Assembly (NCBI GenBank): GCA_041602815.1
Contig: JBFIFO010000017.1
Coordinates: 1 to 38,032 of the forward strand
Length of the DNA stretch: 38,032 nucleotides
Source of the DNA: GCA-020356105 sp041602815
GTDB lineage: Bacteria; Pseudomonadota; Alphaproteobacteria; UBA8366; JADFVY01
Reading direction: 5' to 3'
Shown here one piece after another: positions 30,130 to 38,032 of this stretch. The stretch's first letter is position 1. Each line of letters opens with the position of its first letter. The notes under the pieces are model-generated. The model searched no databases and was not told where the DNA came from. It was given only the letters and a program-made list of their open reading frames with translations. The position numbers were made by a program, and so were the translations under genes.

Positions 30130-31404
30130 TCAGGTCTCGGGACGGATCGCGATCCGGTAACCCGATCCCTGACCAAGCATCCTGCGGTTGACGACGACTA
30201 GGCCGCTTTCGCTGATATCGAAGCGCTGGCTGTCGTTTTGGGTATCCTCACCGATCACCGTGCCCTCGGGAACCCGGCATTCATTGTCCAGGATCACGTT
30301 CCGCAATCGCGATCCCGCGCCGATCTCGCAGCCGGGCAGGGCGAGGACTCCCTGAAGGGTACAACCGTCCTGAACTTTCACGTTGGAGAACAGCATTGTC
30401 GTGTCGAGATTAGACCGCTCGATGACGCAGCCGCCGCTCACGATGGAATTATTCACTTCGCACCGCGACTCGCCACCGACGAACTGGGCCGGCGGCAGCT
30501 GCGGCTGATAGGTCATGACCGGCCATGACGGATCGTACATATCGAGCGGCGGCTGTGGCGAGAGGATCTCCAGATTGGCCGCGTAATAGGCGTCCGCGGT
30601 TCCCACGTCGCGCCAGTAGTCGTGCCCGTTTTCCCCGAATCTGTAGGCACGCACATTGTCGCCGTGACCGATCGCATAGGGAATGACGTCCTTGCCGAAA
30701 TCATGGCTGGAGGATGCGTCCGCCGCGTCCCGCTCGAGATGCATGCGCAGGTAATCGAGCGAGAACACGTAGATCCCCATGCTGACCAGCGACATGTCCG
30801 GCTGGCCGGGAATCGGCTTGGGATCGGCCGGCTTCTCCTCGAAATCGATAATGCGGCCGGACTCGTCGACCTGCATGATCCCAAAACCCGAGGCCTGCGA
30901 CCGGGGAACCGCCGTGCATGCGATCGTGAAGTCGGCGAGCGCCTCGACATGGGCGGCCACCATTTCGCCGTAGTCCATGTTGTACACATGATCGCCGGCC
31001 AGGATCAGCACGTATTTCGGCCCGTAGCTCTCGATGATGTCGAGGGTCTGGTAGACCGCATCCGCGGTGCCCTGATACCAGGACTCATCGTCCAGCCACT
31101 GCTGGGCCGGCACGATGTCGATGAACTCCCCGTGCTCAACGTTGAGGTGGTTCCAGCCCTGCAGGATATGCCGGATCAGCGCGTGCGACTTGTACTGGGT
31201 CAACACGCAGATGCGGCGGATGCCCGAGTTGAGGCAGTTCGACAGGCTGAAGTCGATGATGCGGAACTTGCCGCCGAACGGCACGGCGGGCTTGGTGCGC
31301 CAATCGGTCAGCACGCCGAGTCGGCTGCCCCGCCCCCCCGCCAGGACGAGGGCCAGGGTGCTCTGCATCAGGAGGCTGACAAATCGTGCCGTCGTGGTCC
31401 GCAT
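30130..31404 (-). CDS. glgC: Glucose-1-phosphate adenylyltransferase (ADP-glucose pyrophosphorylase)
   Basis: A 424-residue enzyme that makes ADP-glucose from ATP and glucose 1-phosphate, the committed step of bacterial glycogen synthesis. The nucleotide-binding motif is LVLAGGRGSRLGVLTD. AVPFGGKFRIIDF contains the lysine that binds the fructose bisphosphate activator. ILAGDHVYNMDYG and GFGIMQVDESGRIIDFEEKP are catalytic and glucose-binding motifs. The C-terminal beta-helix domain is complete. The start at 31404 (MRTTTARFVSLLMQ) fits the family; the frame is open to 31530 but that extension is not family-like. It converges with the glycosyltransferase gene, with 15 bp between the stops. It probably works with the PPi-type phosphofructokinase and the glycosyltransferase in carbon storage. 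Confidence 0.95.
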   Translation of the reverse strand: MRTTTARFVSLLMQSTLALVLAGGRGSRLGVLTDWRTKPAVPFGGKFRIIDFSLSNCLNSGIRRICVLTQYKSHALIRHILQGWNHLNVEHGEFIDIVPAQQWLDDESWYQGTADAVYQTLDIIESYGPKYVLILAGDHVYNMDYGEMVAAHVEALADFTIACTAVPRSQASGFGIMQVDESGRIIDFEEKPADPKPIPGQPDMSLVSMGIYVFSLDYLRMHLERDAADASSSHDFGKDVIPYAIGHGDNVRAYRFGENGHDYWRDVGTADAYYAANLEILSPQPPLDMYDPSWPVMTYQPQLPPAQFVGGESRCEVNNSIVSGGCVIERSNLDTTMLFSNVKVQDGCTLQGVLALPGCEIGAGSRLRNVILDNECRVPEGTVIGEDTQNDSQRFDISESGLVVVNRRMLGQGSGYRIAIRPET

Positions 31405-31607
31405 CGCAGTGCCCCCATTCGACCGGAACGTGCAGGGTTCGGGCCGTGATCCGGCTGCCGGTACCAATTTCTGCGCCCCTCGCTTGCGCACCCGGTTCCG
31501 ACCGGACTGCTGCACCCACCGGTTATGCAATCCAGAATATCAGTTGCGCAGGCGCACGTCGCCCCTGCCGCGTGCGACAATTTGGCATCCTTGTCGCCGG
31601 GAGCCGG

Positions 31608-32798
31608 TCACCGGACCGTCGCCTCGTCATCGAACGGCAGGCCGACATAGTTCTCGGCCAGCGCCCGTGCGCCGGCCTCGTGCCCGGTGACAAAATCGAT
31701 CTCGGCGAGCTGGATGCGCCGGCCGAATCCGTCCTGGTCGGGAAAGATGTGCAGCATCGAGGTCATCCACCAGGAAAACCGCTGCGCCTTCCATGTCCGG
31801 GCAAGGCAGGTGGCCGGATACGCGTCGAGCGCCGCTGTCGCGCCAGTCCTGTAATACGCGGCCAGCGCACGCGACAGCACCAGCACGTCGGCCGCCGCGA
31901 GGTTCATGCCCTTGGCCCCGGTCGGCGGCACGATGTGCGCGGCATCGCCGGCGAGGAACAGGCGGCCGTGGCGCATCGTCTCGCACACGAAGCTGCGCAT
32001 CGGCGTAATGCTCTTCTGCAGCACTTTGCCCTCGTTCAGCCGCCAGTCGCCGTCCTGGGTGAGCCGCGTCTGCAATTCCGCCCATATCCGGTCGTCCGGC
32101 CATTCCGCGATGTCCTCGTCCGGCGCCACCTGGAGATAGAGCCGGGTGAGCTCCGGTGAGCGCATGCTGTGCAAGGCGAACCCGTTGTCGTGGCTGGAAT
32201 AGATCAGCTCGTCCGAGGACGGCGGTGCCGCGGCGAGGATGCCGAGCCAGGCGAAGGGATAGGTCCGCTCGAAGACCACAAGGTCCGGTACGGTCGGTCG
32301 GCAGACTCCGTGAAACCCGTCGCAGCCGGCGACGAAGTCGCAGGCGATGCGTTGTGGCGTCCCGTCGCCGTCGGTAAAGTGGATCTCCGGACGGTCGCCG
32401 TCGACGTCGTGCACCGAGACCTCGCCGATTTCGAAGTGGATCGGCATGCCCGCGGCCAGGCGCGCGGCGACGAAATCCTTCACGAACTCCTGCTGCCCGT
32501 ACACCATGATCGACTTGCCGCCGGTCAGCGCCTTCAGGTCGATGCGGCGGCGCCGGCCGGAAAAGCTGATCTCGATGCCCTCGTGCACCAGCCCTTCGCG
32601 GCGCATGCGCCCGCCCATGCCGATCTCGTCGACCAGCTCGGCGACCCAGTGCTCCATCACGCCGGCCCGGATTCGCGCCTCGATATAGGCGCGCGTGCGC
32701 TTCTCCAGGATGATCGACTCGATCCCGTCGCGCTGCAGCAGGTGGGCCAGCAGCAGCCCGGCCGGCCCGGCGCCGACGATACCTACCTGGGTGCGCAT
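31608..32798 (-). CDS. pobA: 4-hydroxybenzoate 3-monooxygenase (PobA)
   Basis: A 396-residue FAD monooxygenase that converts 4-hydroxybenzoate to protocatechuate with NADPH and O2. It has VGAGPAGLLLAHLL (8-21) and FLAGDAAHIVPPTGAKGMNL (281-300) for FAD. The residues known from the Pseudomonas enzyme are all present at matching positions: Arg44, Tyr200 (Tyr201 there), Ser211 and Arg213 (212, 214) and Tyr384 (385). RTWKAQRFSWWMTSMLH is diagnostic of the family. The start has GGAGGGACCATC upstream; an extension to 32888 is unlikely. No pobR-type regulator or protocatechuate cleavage genes are in the window. It diverges from the methionine-synthase-like gene. Confidence 0.96.
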   Translation of the reverse strand: MRTQVGIVGAGPAGLLLAHLLQRDGIESIILEKRTRAYIEARIRAGVMEHWVAELVDEIGMGGRMRREGLVHEGIEISFSGRRRRIDLKALTGGKSIMVYGQQEFVKDFVAARLAAGMPIHFEIGEVSVHDVDGDRPEIHFTDGDGTPQRIACDFVAGCDGFHGVCRPTVPDLVVFERTYPFAWLGILAAAPPSSDELIYSSHDNGFALHSMRSPELTRLYLQVAPDEDIAEWPDDRIWAELQTRLTQDGDWRLNEGKVLQKSITPMRSFVCETMRHGRLFLAGDAAHIVPPTGAKGMNLAAADVLVLSRALAAYYRTGATAALDAYPATCLARTWKAQRFSWWMTSMLHIFPDQDGFGRRIQLAEIDFVTGHEAGARALAENYVGLPFDDEATVR

Positions 32799-33014
32799 GA
32801 TGGTCCCTCCCCGATCCGGTCGTGCCCTCCAGCCCGCCCGATTGGCGGCCAGGACTGGCAAGAATCGCACAAACCTGTTGCAATTCAAGCCTCGCGGCCG
32901 GAAGCGTCAGGTGCCGGGCCACGTACGGCTATTGACCGGCGGGCATGCCTGTGGTCATTGACGGGAAACCGCGCGCCCGAACGCGGTCACCGGACAGGAC
33001 GAGGAGGAAGAGGC

Positions 33015-34133
33015 ATGCTGAGGACGAGCCCGCCGTTCCGTGCCGACCATGTCGGCAGCTTTCTGCGTCCGGCCCGGCTGGCCGCGGCGCGCGAGACGTT
33101 CTTCGCCGGCACCCTGCCGGCGGACGCGTTGCGCGCGGTCGAGGACGACTGCATCCGCGAGGTCACGGCGAAGCAGGAACAGGTCGGCCTGCAGGGCATC
33201 ACCGATGGCGAGTTCCGCCGCACTTATTTCCACGTCGATTTCCTCGAGCATCTGGACGGCGTCACGGTCGACTACGACGGCCAGTTCACCGCGAAGTTCC
33301 GCAAGGACGACGGCTCCGAGGTCGGCTTCAAGCCCCCGACCATGCGCGTCGATGCGAAGATCGGCCATGCCGCGCCGATCCAGGGGCCGGATTTCGATTT
33401 CCTCAAGTCGGTTGTCACGCGGACGCCGAAGGTCTGCATCCCGGCACCCTCGATGCTGCACTTCCGCGGCGGCCGAAAGGCGATCTCCGAAGACGTCTAC
33501 CCCGATCTCGGGCAATTCTACGACGACCTCGCCGCCGCGTACCGCGAGGAGATCGCCGACCTTGCGGCGCGCGGCTGCCGCTATCTGCAGATGGACGACA
33601 CCAACCTCGCATATCTCTGCGATCCGGCGATCCGCCAGAGCACCATCGAGCGCGGCGACGATCCGGACGCGCTGACCCACCTGTACTGCCGGATGGTCAA
33701 CGATGCGATCCGCGGCCGGCCCGCCGACATGACCGTTTCGGTGCATCTGTGCCGCGGCAATTTCAAGAGCGCCTGGGTGGCGCAGGGCGGCTACGAGCCC
33801 GTCGCCGACATCCTGCTCAACGAGATGAACATCGACGCGTTCTTCCTCGAATACGACGACGAGCGGTCCGGCGACTTCGCGCCATTGCGCTTCCTGCCGA
33901 AGGGCAAGATGGTGGTCCTGGGGCTGATGAGCTCGAAATATCCAGAGGTTGAGTCGAAGGACGAGCTCGTGCAGCGCATCGAGGAGGCGGCGGCCTATGC
34001 GCCAATCGACCAGCTCGCGCTCAGCCACCAGTGCGGGTTTTCGTCGACGGCGCACGGCAACGAGATCGCCGAGGACGACCAGTGGCGCAAGCTGGAGCGC
34101 TGCGTCGAGGTCGCCACGGCGGTCTGGAACTGA
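33015..34133 (+). CDS. Cobalamin-independent methionine-synthase-like protein (MetE C-terminal/YxjG type)
   Basis: A 372-residue single-domain protein matching the C-terminal half of MetE, like the YxjG/YxjH proteins. The zinc ligands of methionine synthase appear as VHLCRGN (His244, Cys246) and SHQCGF (Cys340), with Glu279 a candidate for the fourth ligand. ADHVGSFLRP near the start and QMDDTNLAYL (192-201) are characteristic. It probably methylates a thiol such as homocysteine, but its methyl donor may differ from MetE, as the N-terminal domain is missing. It may also process methylated acids or aryl methyl ethers in this context. The start follows GAGGAGGAAGAGGC. A CCGGGG/CCCCGG hairpin lies after it (34152-34170) but without T-run. 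Confidence 0.88.
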   Translation: MLRTSPPFRADHVGSFLRPARLAAARETFFAGTLPADALRAVEDDCIREVTAKQEQVGLQGITDGEFRRTYFHVDFLEHLDGVTVDYDGQFTAKFRKDDGSEVGFKPPTMRVDAKIGHAAPIQGPDFDFLKSVVTRTPKVCIPAPSMLHFRGGRKAISEDVYPDLGQFYDDLAAAYREEIADLAARGCRYLQMDDTNLAYLCDPAIRQSTIERGDDPDALTHLYCRMVNDAIRGRPADMTVSVHLCRGNFKSAWVAQGGYEPVADILLNEMNIDAFFLEYDDERSGDFAPLRFLPKGKMVVLGLMSSKYPEVESKDELVQRIEEAAAYAPIDQLALSHQCGFSSTAHGNEIAEDDQWRKLERCVEVATAVWN

Positions 34134-34265
34134 TCTTGCGGGGTGGCTCGACCGGGGGTCCGCACCCCGGCGAAATCCGATCGGAGATTGATTTCGCGTC
34201 GAGCCGGTGGCTAGGATCGCCGTAAAGCGACGGCCCTGAGCCAATTTGAGGGAGGAGACAGAACG

Positions 34266-35297
34266 ATGATCCGAAGGACGTTTCTGGCGGCGGTCGGCGC
34301 CGTCATGGGGCTGGGACTGGCCGGCGGGACGGCCGGCGCCCAGGAGGTCACGCTGAAGCTGCATCACCTGCTGCCGCCGGTGTCGCACGCGCACAAGAAC
34401 ATGCTGGTGCCGTGGGCGGAAAAGGTGAACAAGGACTCCGGCGGCCGCATCCAGATCGACATCTACCCGGCCATGCAGCTGGGCGGCGCACCGCCGCAGC
34501 TGATCGACCAGGTGCGCGACGGCATCGTCGATATCGTCTGGACCCTGCCCGGCTACACGCCCGGCCGCTTCACCAAGACCGAGGTGTTCGAGCTGCCCTT
34601 CATGCACAAGAACATCGTCAGCACCAACAAGGCGCTGACTGAATTCCTCGAGAAGCACGGCGACGAATATTCGGACTACAAAGTGATCGCCATGTTCGTA
34701 CATGCCGGACAGGTCATCCATTCGGCCAAGCCCATCCGCACCGCCGCCGACCTGGAGGGCATCAAGATCCGCACGCCGACCCGCACCGGCGGCTGGATGA
34801 TCGAGGCCATGGGCGCAACGCCGGTCGGCGCGCCGGTGCCGAAGATCCCGGAGATGCTGTCGAAGCGCGTGGTCGACGCGGTGCTGATCCCGTACGAGGT
34901 CACGCTGCCGCTTAAGGTCCACGAGATGGTCGACTACCACACCGTGCTGGCCGGCGACGTCGAGCGCGTCAACACCTCGACCTTCATCATCGCCATGAAC
35001 AAGGGGCGTTACAGCTCGCTGCCGGCCGACCTGAAGAAGGTCATCGACGACAATTCCGGCATGGCCCTGGCGCAGTGGCTCGGCGAGATCTGGGATAAGG
35101 CCGAAGGCCCGGGCAAGGCGAAGGCCGAGGAATCGGGCGAGATCATCACCATGCCGGCGGCCGAAGTGGCGAAGCTCCGGGCCAGGATCGAGCAGCCGGT
35201 GATCGACCGCTGGATCGCCGAGATGAAGGCCAAGGGTGTCGACGGGCAGGCGCTGGTCGACGAGGCACGGGCGCTGATCGCCAAATACAAGATGTGA
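34266..35297 (+). CDS. dctP: TRAP transporter substrate-binding protein, DctP type
   Basis: A 343-residue periplasmic binding protein. The signal peptide MIRRTFLAAVGAVMGLGLAG is cleaved probably after AGA (residue 25); the RRTFL sequence makes Tat export possible. The mature protein keeps the canonical arginine clamp in DLEGIKIRTPTR (Arg169), unlike the other DctP in this window. LPFMHKNIVSTNKAL is the usual hydrophobic loop. The ribosome site is GGGAGGAGACAGAACG. It is the first gene of dctP-dctQ-dctM-thioesterase-iorA. From the following genes I infer an aromatic or arylpyruvate-type acid as the cargo; the sequence does not prove it. Confidence 0.93.
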   Translation: MIRRTFLAAVGAVMGLGLAGGTAGAQEVTLKLHHLLPPVSHAHKNMLVPWAEKVNKDSGGRIQIDIYPAMQLGGAPPQLIDQVRDGIVDIVWTLPGYTPGRFTKTEVFELPFMHKNIVSTNKALTEFLEKHGDEYSDYKVIAMFVHAGQVIHSAKPIRTAADLEGIKIRTPTRTGGWMIEAMGATPVGAPVPKIPEMLSKRVVDAVLIPYEVTLPLKVHEMVDYHTVLAGDVERVNTSTFIIAMNKGRYSSLPADLKKVIDDNSGMALAQWLGEIWDKAEGPGKAKAEESGEIITMPAAEVAKLRARIEQPVIDRWIAEMKAKGVDGQALVDEARALIAKYKM

Positions 35298-35343
35298 GCG
35301 ACCGGCGCCGGGCACCCAACATCCGCTCGGGCAAGGGAGGGGA

Positions 35344-35862
35344 ATGGCTGAAAGCAACACCGAAACCGCGCGGCCGGCCGATCCGGTGGGCCGCGCGCTT
35401 CATTTCTGCGCCTATGCGCTGATCCTCGTCGGCGGCTTCCTGATGGCCGCCCTGACGGTGATGTCGGTGATCAGCGTGCTCGGCCGGTACCTGTTCTCGG
35501 CGCCGGTGCCCGGCGATTTCGAACTGGTCACCATGGGAACCGCGATCTCGGTGTTCCTGTTCCTGCCGTATTGCCACCTGCAGCGCGGCAATGTCGTCGT
35601 CGACCTGTTCCTGTCCTGGGCGCCACGCCGGGTCCAGGTGTTCTTCGACGGCGCCAGCGGGCTGCTGCTGGCGGCCATCGCCGGCGTCCTGTCGTGGCGC
35701 ATGGCCTTCGGCGGCTTCGATATGTACCGCTACAGTGAGGTCTCCTACATCCTCGCCCTGCCGATCTGGCCGGTGTTCCCGGTCGCCGTCGTCGCCCTCG
35801 CCCTGCTGGCGGCGTCCTGCCTGTATACGGCGGTGCGCGACTTCCGCGATATGCTGCGATGA
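35344..35862 (+). CDS. dctQ: TRAP transporter small permease, DctQ type
   Basis: A 172-residue protein with four hydrophobic helices. It has the family segment SVISVLGRYLFSAPVPGDFE (about 39-58) and ILALPIWPVFPVAVVALALL near the C-terminus. The ATG directly follows AGGGAGGGGA. It is 46 bp after dctP, and its TGA overlaps the ATG of dctM as ATGA (35859-35862). It forms the membrane unit with DctM. Confidence 0.93.
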   Translation: MAESNTETARPADPVGRALHFCAYALILVGGFLMAALTVMSVISVLGRYLFSAPVPGDFELVTMGTAISVFLFLPYCHLQRGNVVVDLFLSWAPRRVQVFFDGASGLLLAAIAGVLSWRMAFGGFDMYRYSEVSYILALPIWPVFPVAVVALALLAASCLYTAVRDFRDMLR

Positions 35863-37178
35863 GCAGCTTCGAGATCGCCCTTCTCGGCATCGGCGTCCTG
35901 CTCGTCCTGCTGGTCATCCGGGTGCCGGTGGCGGTGGCGATGATCGCCGTCGGCGCCGGCGGCTACGTCTCGCTGAGCGGCTGGCTGCCGCTGCTCAGCT
36001 ACGCCAAGTCCTCGGTCTATTACGCGTTCTCCAACTACGACCTGTCGGTCGTGCCGATGTTCCTGCTGATGAGCCAGTTTGCCAGCAAGGCCGGCCTCAG
36101 CCGCGCCCTGTTCGAGGCCGCGAACACCTATCTCGGCCACCGACGGGGCGGCGTCGCCATGGCCGCGGTCGGCGGCTGCGCCGGCTTCGGCGCGATCTGC
36201 GGCTCATCGCTGGCGACCGCGGCGACCATGGCCCAGGTCGCGCTGCCCGAGCTCAAGCGATATAACTACTCCGGCGCGCTGGCGACCGGCGCGCTGGCCG
36301 CCGGCGGCACGCTCGGCATCCTCATTCCGCCCTCGGTGGTGCTGGTGATCTTCGCCATCGCCGTCGAGGCCAACATCGTCACCATGTTCCAGGCCGCGCT
36401 GATCCCCGGGATCCTCGCCGCCGTCGGCTACATGCTGGCGATTTCCGTCTACGTACGGGTGTGGCCTGAGGCTGGTCCGGTCGGCGACCGCGCGGGACGC
36501 GAGGAACGCCATCGCGCGCTGTTCAAGACCTGGCCGGTGATCCTGATCTTCGTGCTGGTGATCGGTGGCATCTACGCCGGCGTGTTCACGCCGACCGAGG
36601 GGGCGGCCTTCGGCGCCCTGGGCACGGCGATCATCGCCGTCTGGCGCGGCGGGCTGCGGCTCGCCGGATTCGTCGAGTGCGTCAGGGGCGCCGCGATCTC
36701 GACCGGCATGATCTTCATGATCCTGATGGGCGCCGATTTCTTCAACGCCTTCCTCGGCTTCTCGCGCATGCCGCTGGAGCTCGCCGAGTGGATCGGCGCG
36801 ATCGCGCTGCGGCCGATCACGATCCTGCTGGTGATTCTCGCCATCTACCTGGTGCTCGGCTGCGTGATGGACAGCCTGGCGATGATCCTGCTGACGGTGC
36901 CGGTGTTCTGGCCGGTCATCGCGGGGCTGGACTTCGGCATGCCCGAGGCCGACCTTAAAATGTGGTTCGGCATCATCGTGCTGATCGTCGTCGAGGTCGG
37001 GCTGATCACCCCGCCCGTCGGCCTCAACGTCTTCGTGATCAACTCGATGGCGCCGCATGTCCGGCTGAAGGAGACCTTCGTGGGCGTGTTGCCCTTCCTT
37101 GCCTCCGATGCGGTCCGGGTCGCGCTCTTGATCCTGTTCCCGGCGCTGACCCTGTGGCTGCCGCATCTCCTGAACTGA
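35859..37178 (+). CDS. dctM: TRAP transporter large permease, DctM type
   Basis: A 439-residue permease with about 12 membrane segments. Conserved segments include VVPMFLLMSQFAS, CAGFGAICGSSLATAATMAQ (about 107-126), LGILIPPSVVLVIFA and VGLITPPVGLNVF (about 380). It is translationally coupled to dctQ. It imports a carboxylate against the sodium gradient with DctP and DctQ. A thioesterase gene follows 10 bp downstream, so the operon links uptake with CoA-ester metabolism. It is clearly different in sequence from the DctM at 1566-2924. Confidence 0.95.
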   Translation: MSSFEIALLGIGVLLVLLVIRVPVAVAMIAVGAGGYVSLSGWLPLLSYAKSSVYYAFSNYDLSVVPMFLLMSQFASKAGLSRALFEAANTYLGHRRGGVAMAAVGGCAGFGAICGSSLATAATMAQVALPELKRYNYSGALATGALAAGGTLGILIPPSVVLVIFAIAVEANIVTMFQAALIPGILAAVGYMLAISVYVRVWPEAGPVGDRAGREERHRALFKTWPVILIFVLVIGGIYAGVFTPTEGAAFGALGTAIIAVWRGGLRLAGFVECVRGAAISTGMIFMILMGADFFNAFLGFSRMPLELAEWIGAIALRPITILLVILAIYLVLGCVMDSLAMILLTVPVFWPVIAGLDFGMPEADLKMWFGIIVLIVVEVGLITPPVGLNVFVINSMAPHVRLKETFVGVLPFLASDAVRVALLILFPALTLWLPHLLN

Positions 37179-37188
37179 AGGGACGCCG

Positions 37189-37611
37189 ATGTTCACCAAC
37201 AGTATCGAGATCGAGATCGAATGGGGCGAATGCGACCCGGCGGACATCGTTTACTACCCGAACTATTTCCGCTGGTTCAACAAGGGCGCCCACATGCTGT
37301 TCGACGCCGTCGGCCTGCCGTTCCATCGGCTGATCAAGGAGCGGGACACCGTCGGCGTGCCGTTGCTCGACGCAAAGGCGACGTTCCTCGCCCCGGTGCG
37401 GTTTGGCGACGTCGTCACCGTGACCAGCGGCATCGCCGAGTGGCGCAACACCTCCTTCGTCGTCAGCCACAAGATCTTCAACGGCGAGGTGCTGTCGGTC
37501 GAGGGCCAGGAGATCCGCGTCTGGGTGATCCGCGATCCGGAACATCCGAAAGGGCTGCGCGCGGTGCCGGTGCCCGACGACATCAGGGACCGTTTCGCGA
37601 GCCGCGAGTAG
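37189..37611 (+). CDS. 4-hydroxybenzoyl-CoA-type thioesterase (hotdog fold)
   Basis: A 140-residue single hotdog-fold thioesterase. The segment EWGECDPADIVYYPNYFRWF (11-30) matches the 4-hydroxybenzoyl-CoA thioesterase active site, with Asp16 in the place of the catalytic Asp17 of the Pseudomonas enzyme. It releases CoA from an aromatic or aliphatic acyl-CoA. The ribosome site is AAGGGAC. It lies between dctM and the indolepyruvate oxidoreductase gene (3 bp gap), which suggests that an arylacetyl-CoA-type product is hydrolysed. It could also be a general acyl-CoA thioesterase. Confidence 0.92.
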   Translation: MFTNSIEIEIEWGECDPADIVYYPNYFRWFNKGAHMLFDAVGLPFHRLIKERDTVGVPLLDAKATFLAPVRFGDVVTVTSGIAEWRNTSFVVSHKIFNGEVLSVEGQEIRVWVIRDPEHPKGLRAVPVPDDIRDRFASRE

Positions 37612-37614
37612 CCT

Positions 37615-38032
37615 ATGGAACGCAGCTTCGCATCGGAAATCGACAAGCTCAAACTGCCGGCCGGCGAGACCTTCCACGGCGAGGGCATCCTCGCCGTCAC
37701 CAAGGCGCTGCTGCAGTCGGGCGTCACCTATGTCGGCGGCTACCAGGGCGCGCCGGTCTCGCACCTGCTCGACGTCATGGTCTCGGCGCGCGACTATCTC
37801 GGCGAGCTCGGCGTCCATGTCGAGGCCTGCGCTAACGAGGCCTCGGCCGCAGCGATGCTGGCCGCCTCGATCAACTACCCGGTGCGCGGCGCCGTCACCT
37901 GGAAGTCGATCGTCGGCAGCAACGTCGCGTCGGACGCGCTCTCCAACCTCGCCTCGGCGGGCGTCCAGGGCGGCGCCCTGATCGTCGTCGGTGAGGATTA
38001 CGGCGACGGCGCCAGCGTCATCCAGGAGCGTA
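37615..38032 (+). CDS. iorA: Indolepyruvate ferredoxin oxidoreductase alpha subunit, N-terminal part
   Basis: The first 139 codons of a gene that runs past the window end. It starts MERSFASEIDKLKL, 3 bp after the thioesterase stop. GYQGAPVSHLLDVM near residue 48 (matching the GYPGSPSTE-type segment) and VEACANEASAAAML are in the pyrimidine/pyruvate-binding domain of IorA. VVGEDYGDGASVIQER closes the visible part and is distinctive for indolepyruvate oxidoreductases. The enzyme decarboxylates arylpyruvates to aryl-acetyl-CoA, passing electrons to ferredoxin. The C-terminal thiamine-diphosphate domain and a beta subunit should follow outside the window. Confidence 0.85.
   Translation, partial: MERSFASEIDKLKLPAGETFHGEGILAVTKALLQSGVTYVGGYQGAPVSHLLDVMVSARDYLGELGVHVEACANEASAAAMLAASINYPVRGAVTWKSIVGSNVASDALSNLASAGVQGGALIVVGEDYGDGASVIQER

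Noticed and set aside
34152..34170. CCGGGG/CCCCGG hairpin after the methionine-synthase-like gene as an intrinsic terminator
   Set aside because: The stem is only 6 bp and no T-run follows.

Overview
The window is GC-rich DNA, tightly packed with genes and rich in accessory catabolic functions. It contains no rRNA, tRNA, CRISPR array, insertion sequence or phage gene that I can see. Two complete TRAP transporters, one tripartite tricarboxylate (TTT) transporter, a DUF1127 small protein, a pobA gene and a TTGA-N6-TCAA (FNR/FixK-type) promoter together point to an alphaproteobacterium. An order such as Rhodospirillales or Hyphomicrobiales is only a guess.

Region 1 (1-6.1 kb) holds the end of a quinone oxidoreductase, a 3-hydroxyisobutyrate-dehydrogenase-family enzyme, a TRAP transporter on the minus strand (dctP, then an attenuator-like hairpin, then dctQ and dctM) and a divergent zinc alcohol dehydrogenase. 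A dispersed palindromic repeat follows.

Region 2 (6.3-21.1 kb, all minus strand) is the most unusual part. A LeuA/homocitrate-synthase-like enzyme heads an operon for a molybdenum hydroxylase (FAD subunit, 2Fe-2S subunit and a large subunit split into two translationally coupled genes). Next to it is a TTT-transporter operon (tctC, tctB, tctA, a Gfo/Idh/MocA oxidoreductase and an AEC-family carrier). Both operons are preceded by an almost identical promoter block: 53 bp with 41 identities, the same distance to a -10 box, and a T-N11-A box about 64 bp upstream of the predicted start. This suggests one LysR-type regulator controls both. Upstream lies a third run of genes: a DUF1330 protein, a second Gfo/Idh/MocA enzyme, a cupin, a TRAP-type binding protein without signal peptide, and a malate/lactate-dehydrogenase-family enzyme.

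Region 3 (21.3-24.3 kb) has a DUF1127 protein with its own terminator. It is followed by a two-gene unit encoding an M24/DddP-like protein that lacks one canonical metal ligand and a minimal PEP-synthase-like dikinase that lacks the PEP-binding domain.

Region 4 (24.3-31.4 kb) is a sugar-phosphate cluster: a UbiE-like methyltransferase behind a textbook class II FNR/FixK promoter, a phosphofructokinase with pyrophosphate-type active-site residues, a GalT/Ap4A-phosphorylase-like HIT protein, a uridine-kinase-like P-loop kinase, a sucrose-phosphate-synthase-like glycosyltransferase and glucose-1-phosphate adenylyltransferase (glgC).

Region 5 (31.6-38.0 kb) has pobA (4-hydroxybenzoate 3-monooxygenase), a divergent cobalamin-independent methionine-synthase-like protein, a second TRAP operon (dctP-dctQ-dctM), a 4-hydroxybenzoyl-CoA-type thioesterase, and the start of an indolepyruvate ferredoxin oxidoreductase gene cut by the window end. 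The theme of this region is uptake and degradation of aromatic or arylpyruvate-type acids.
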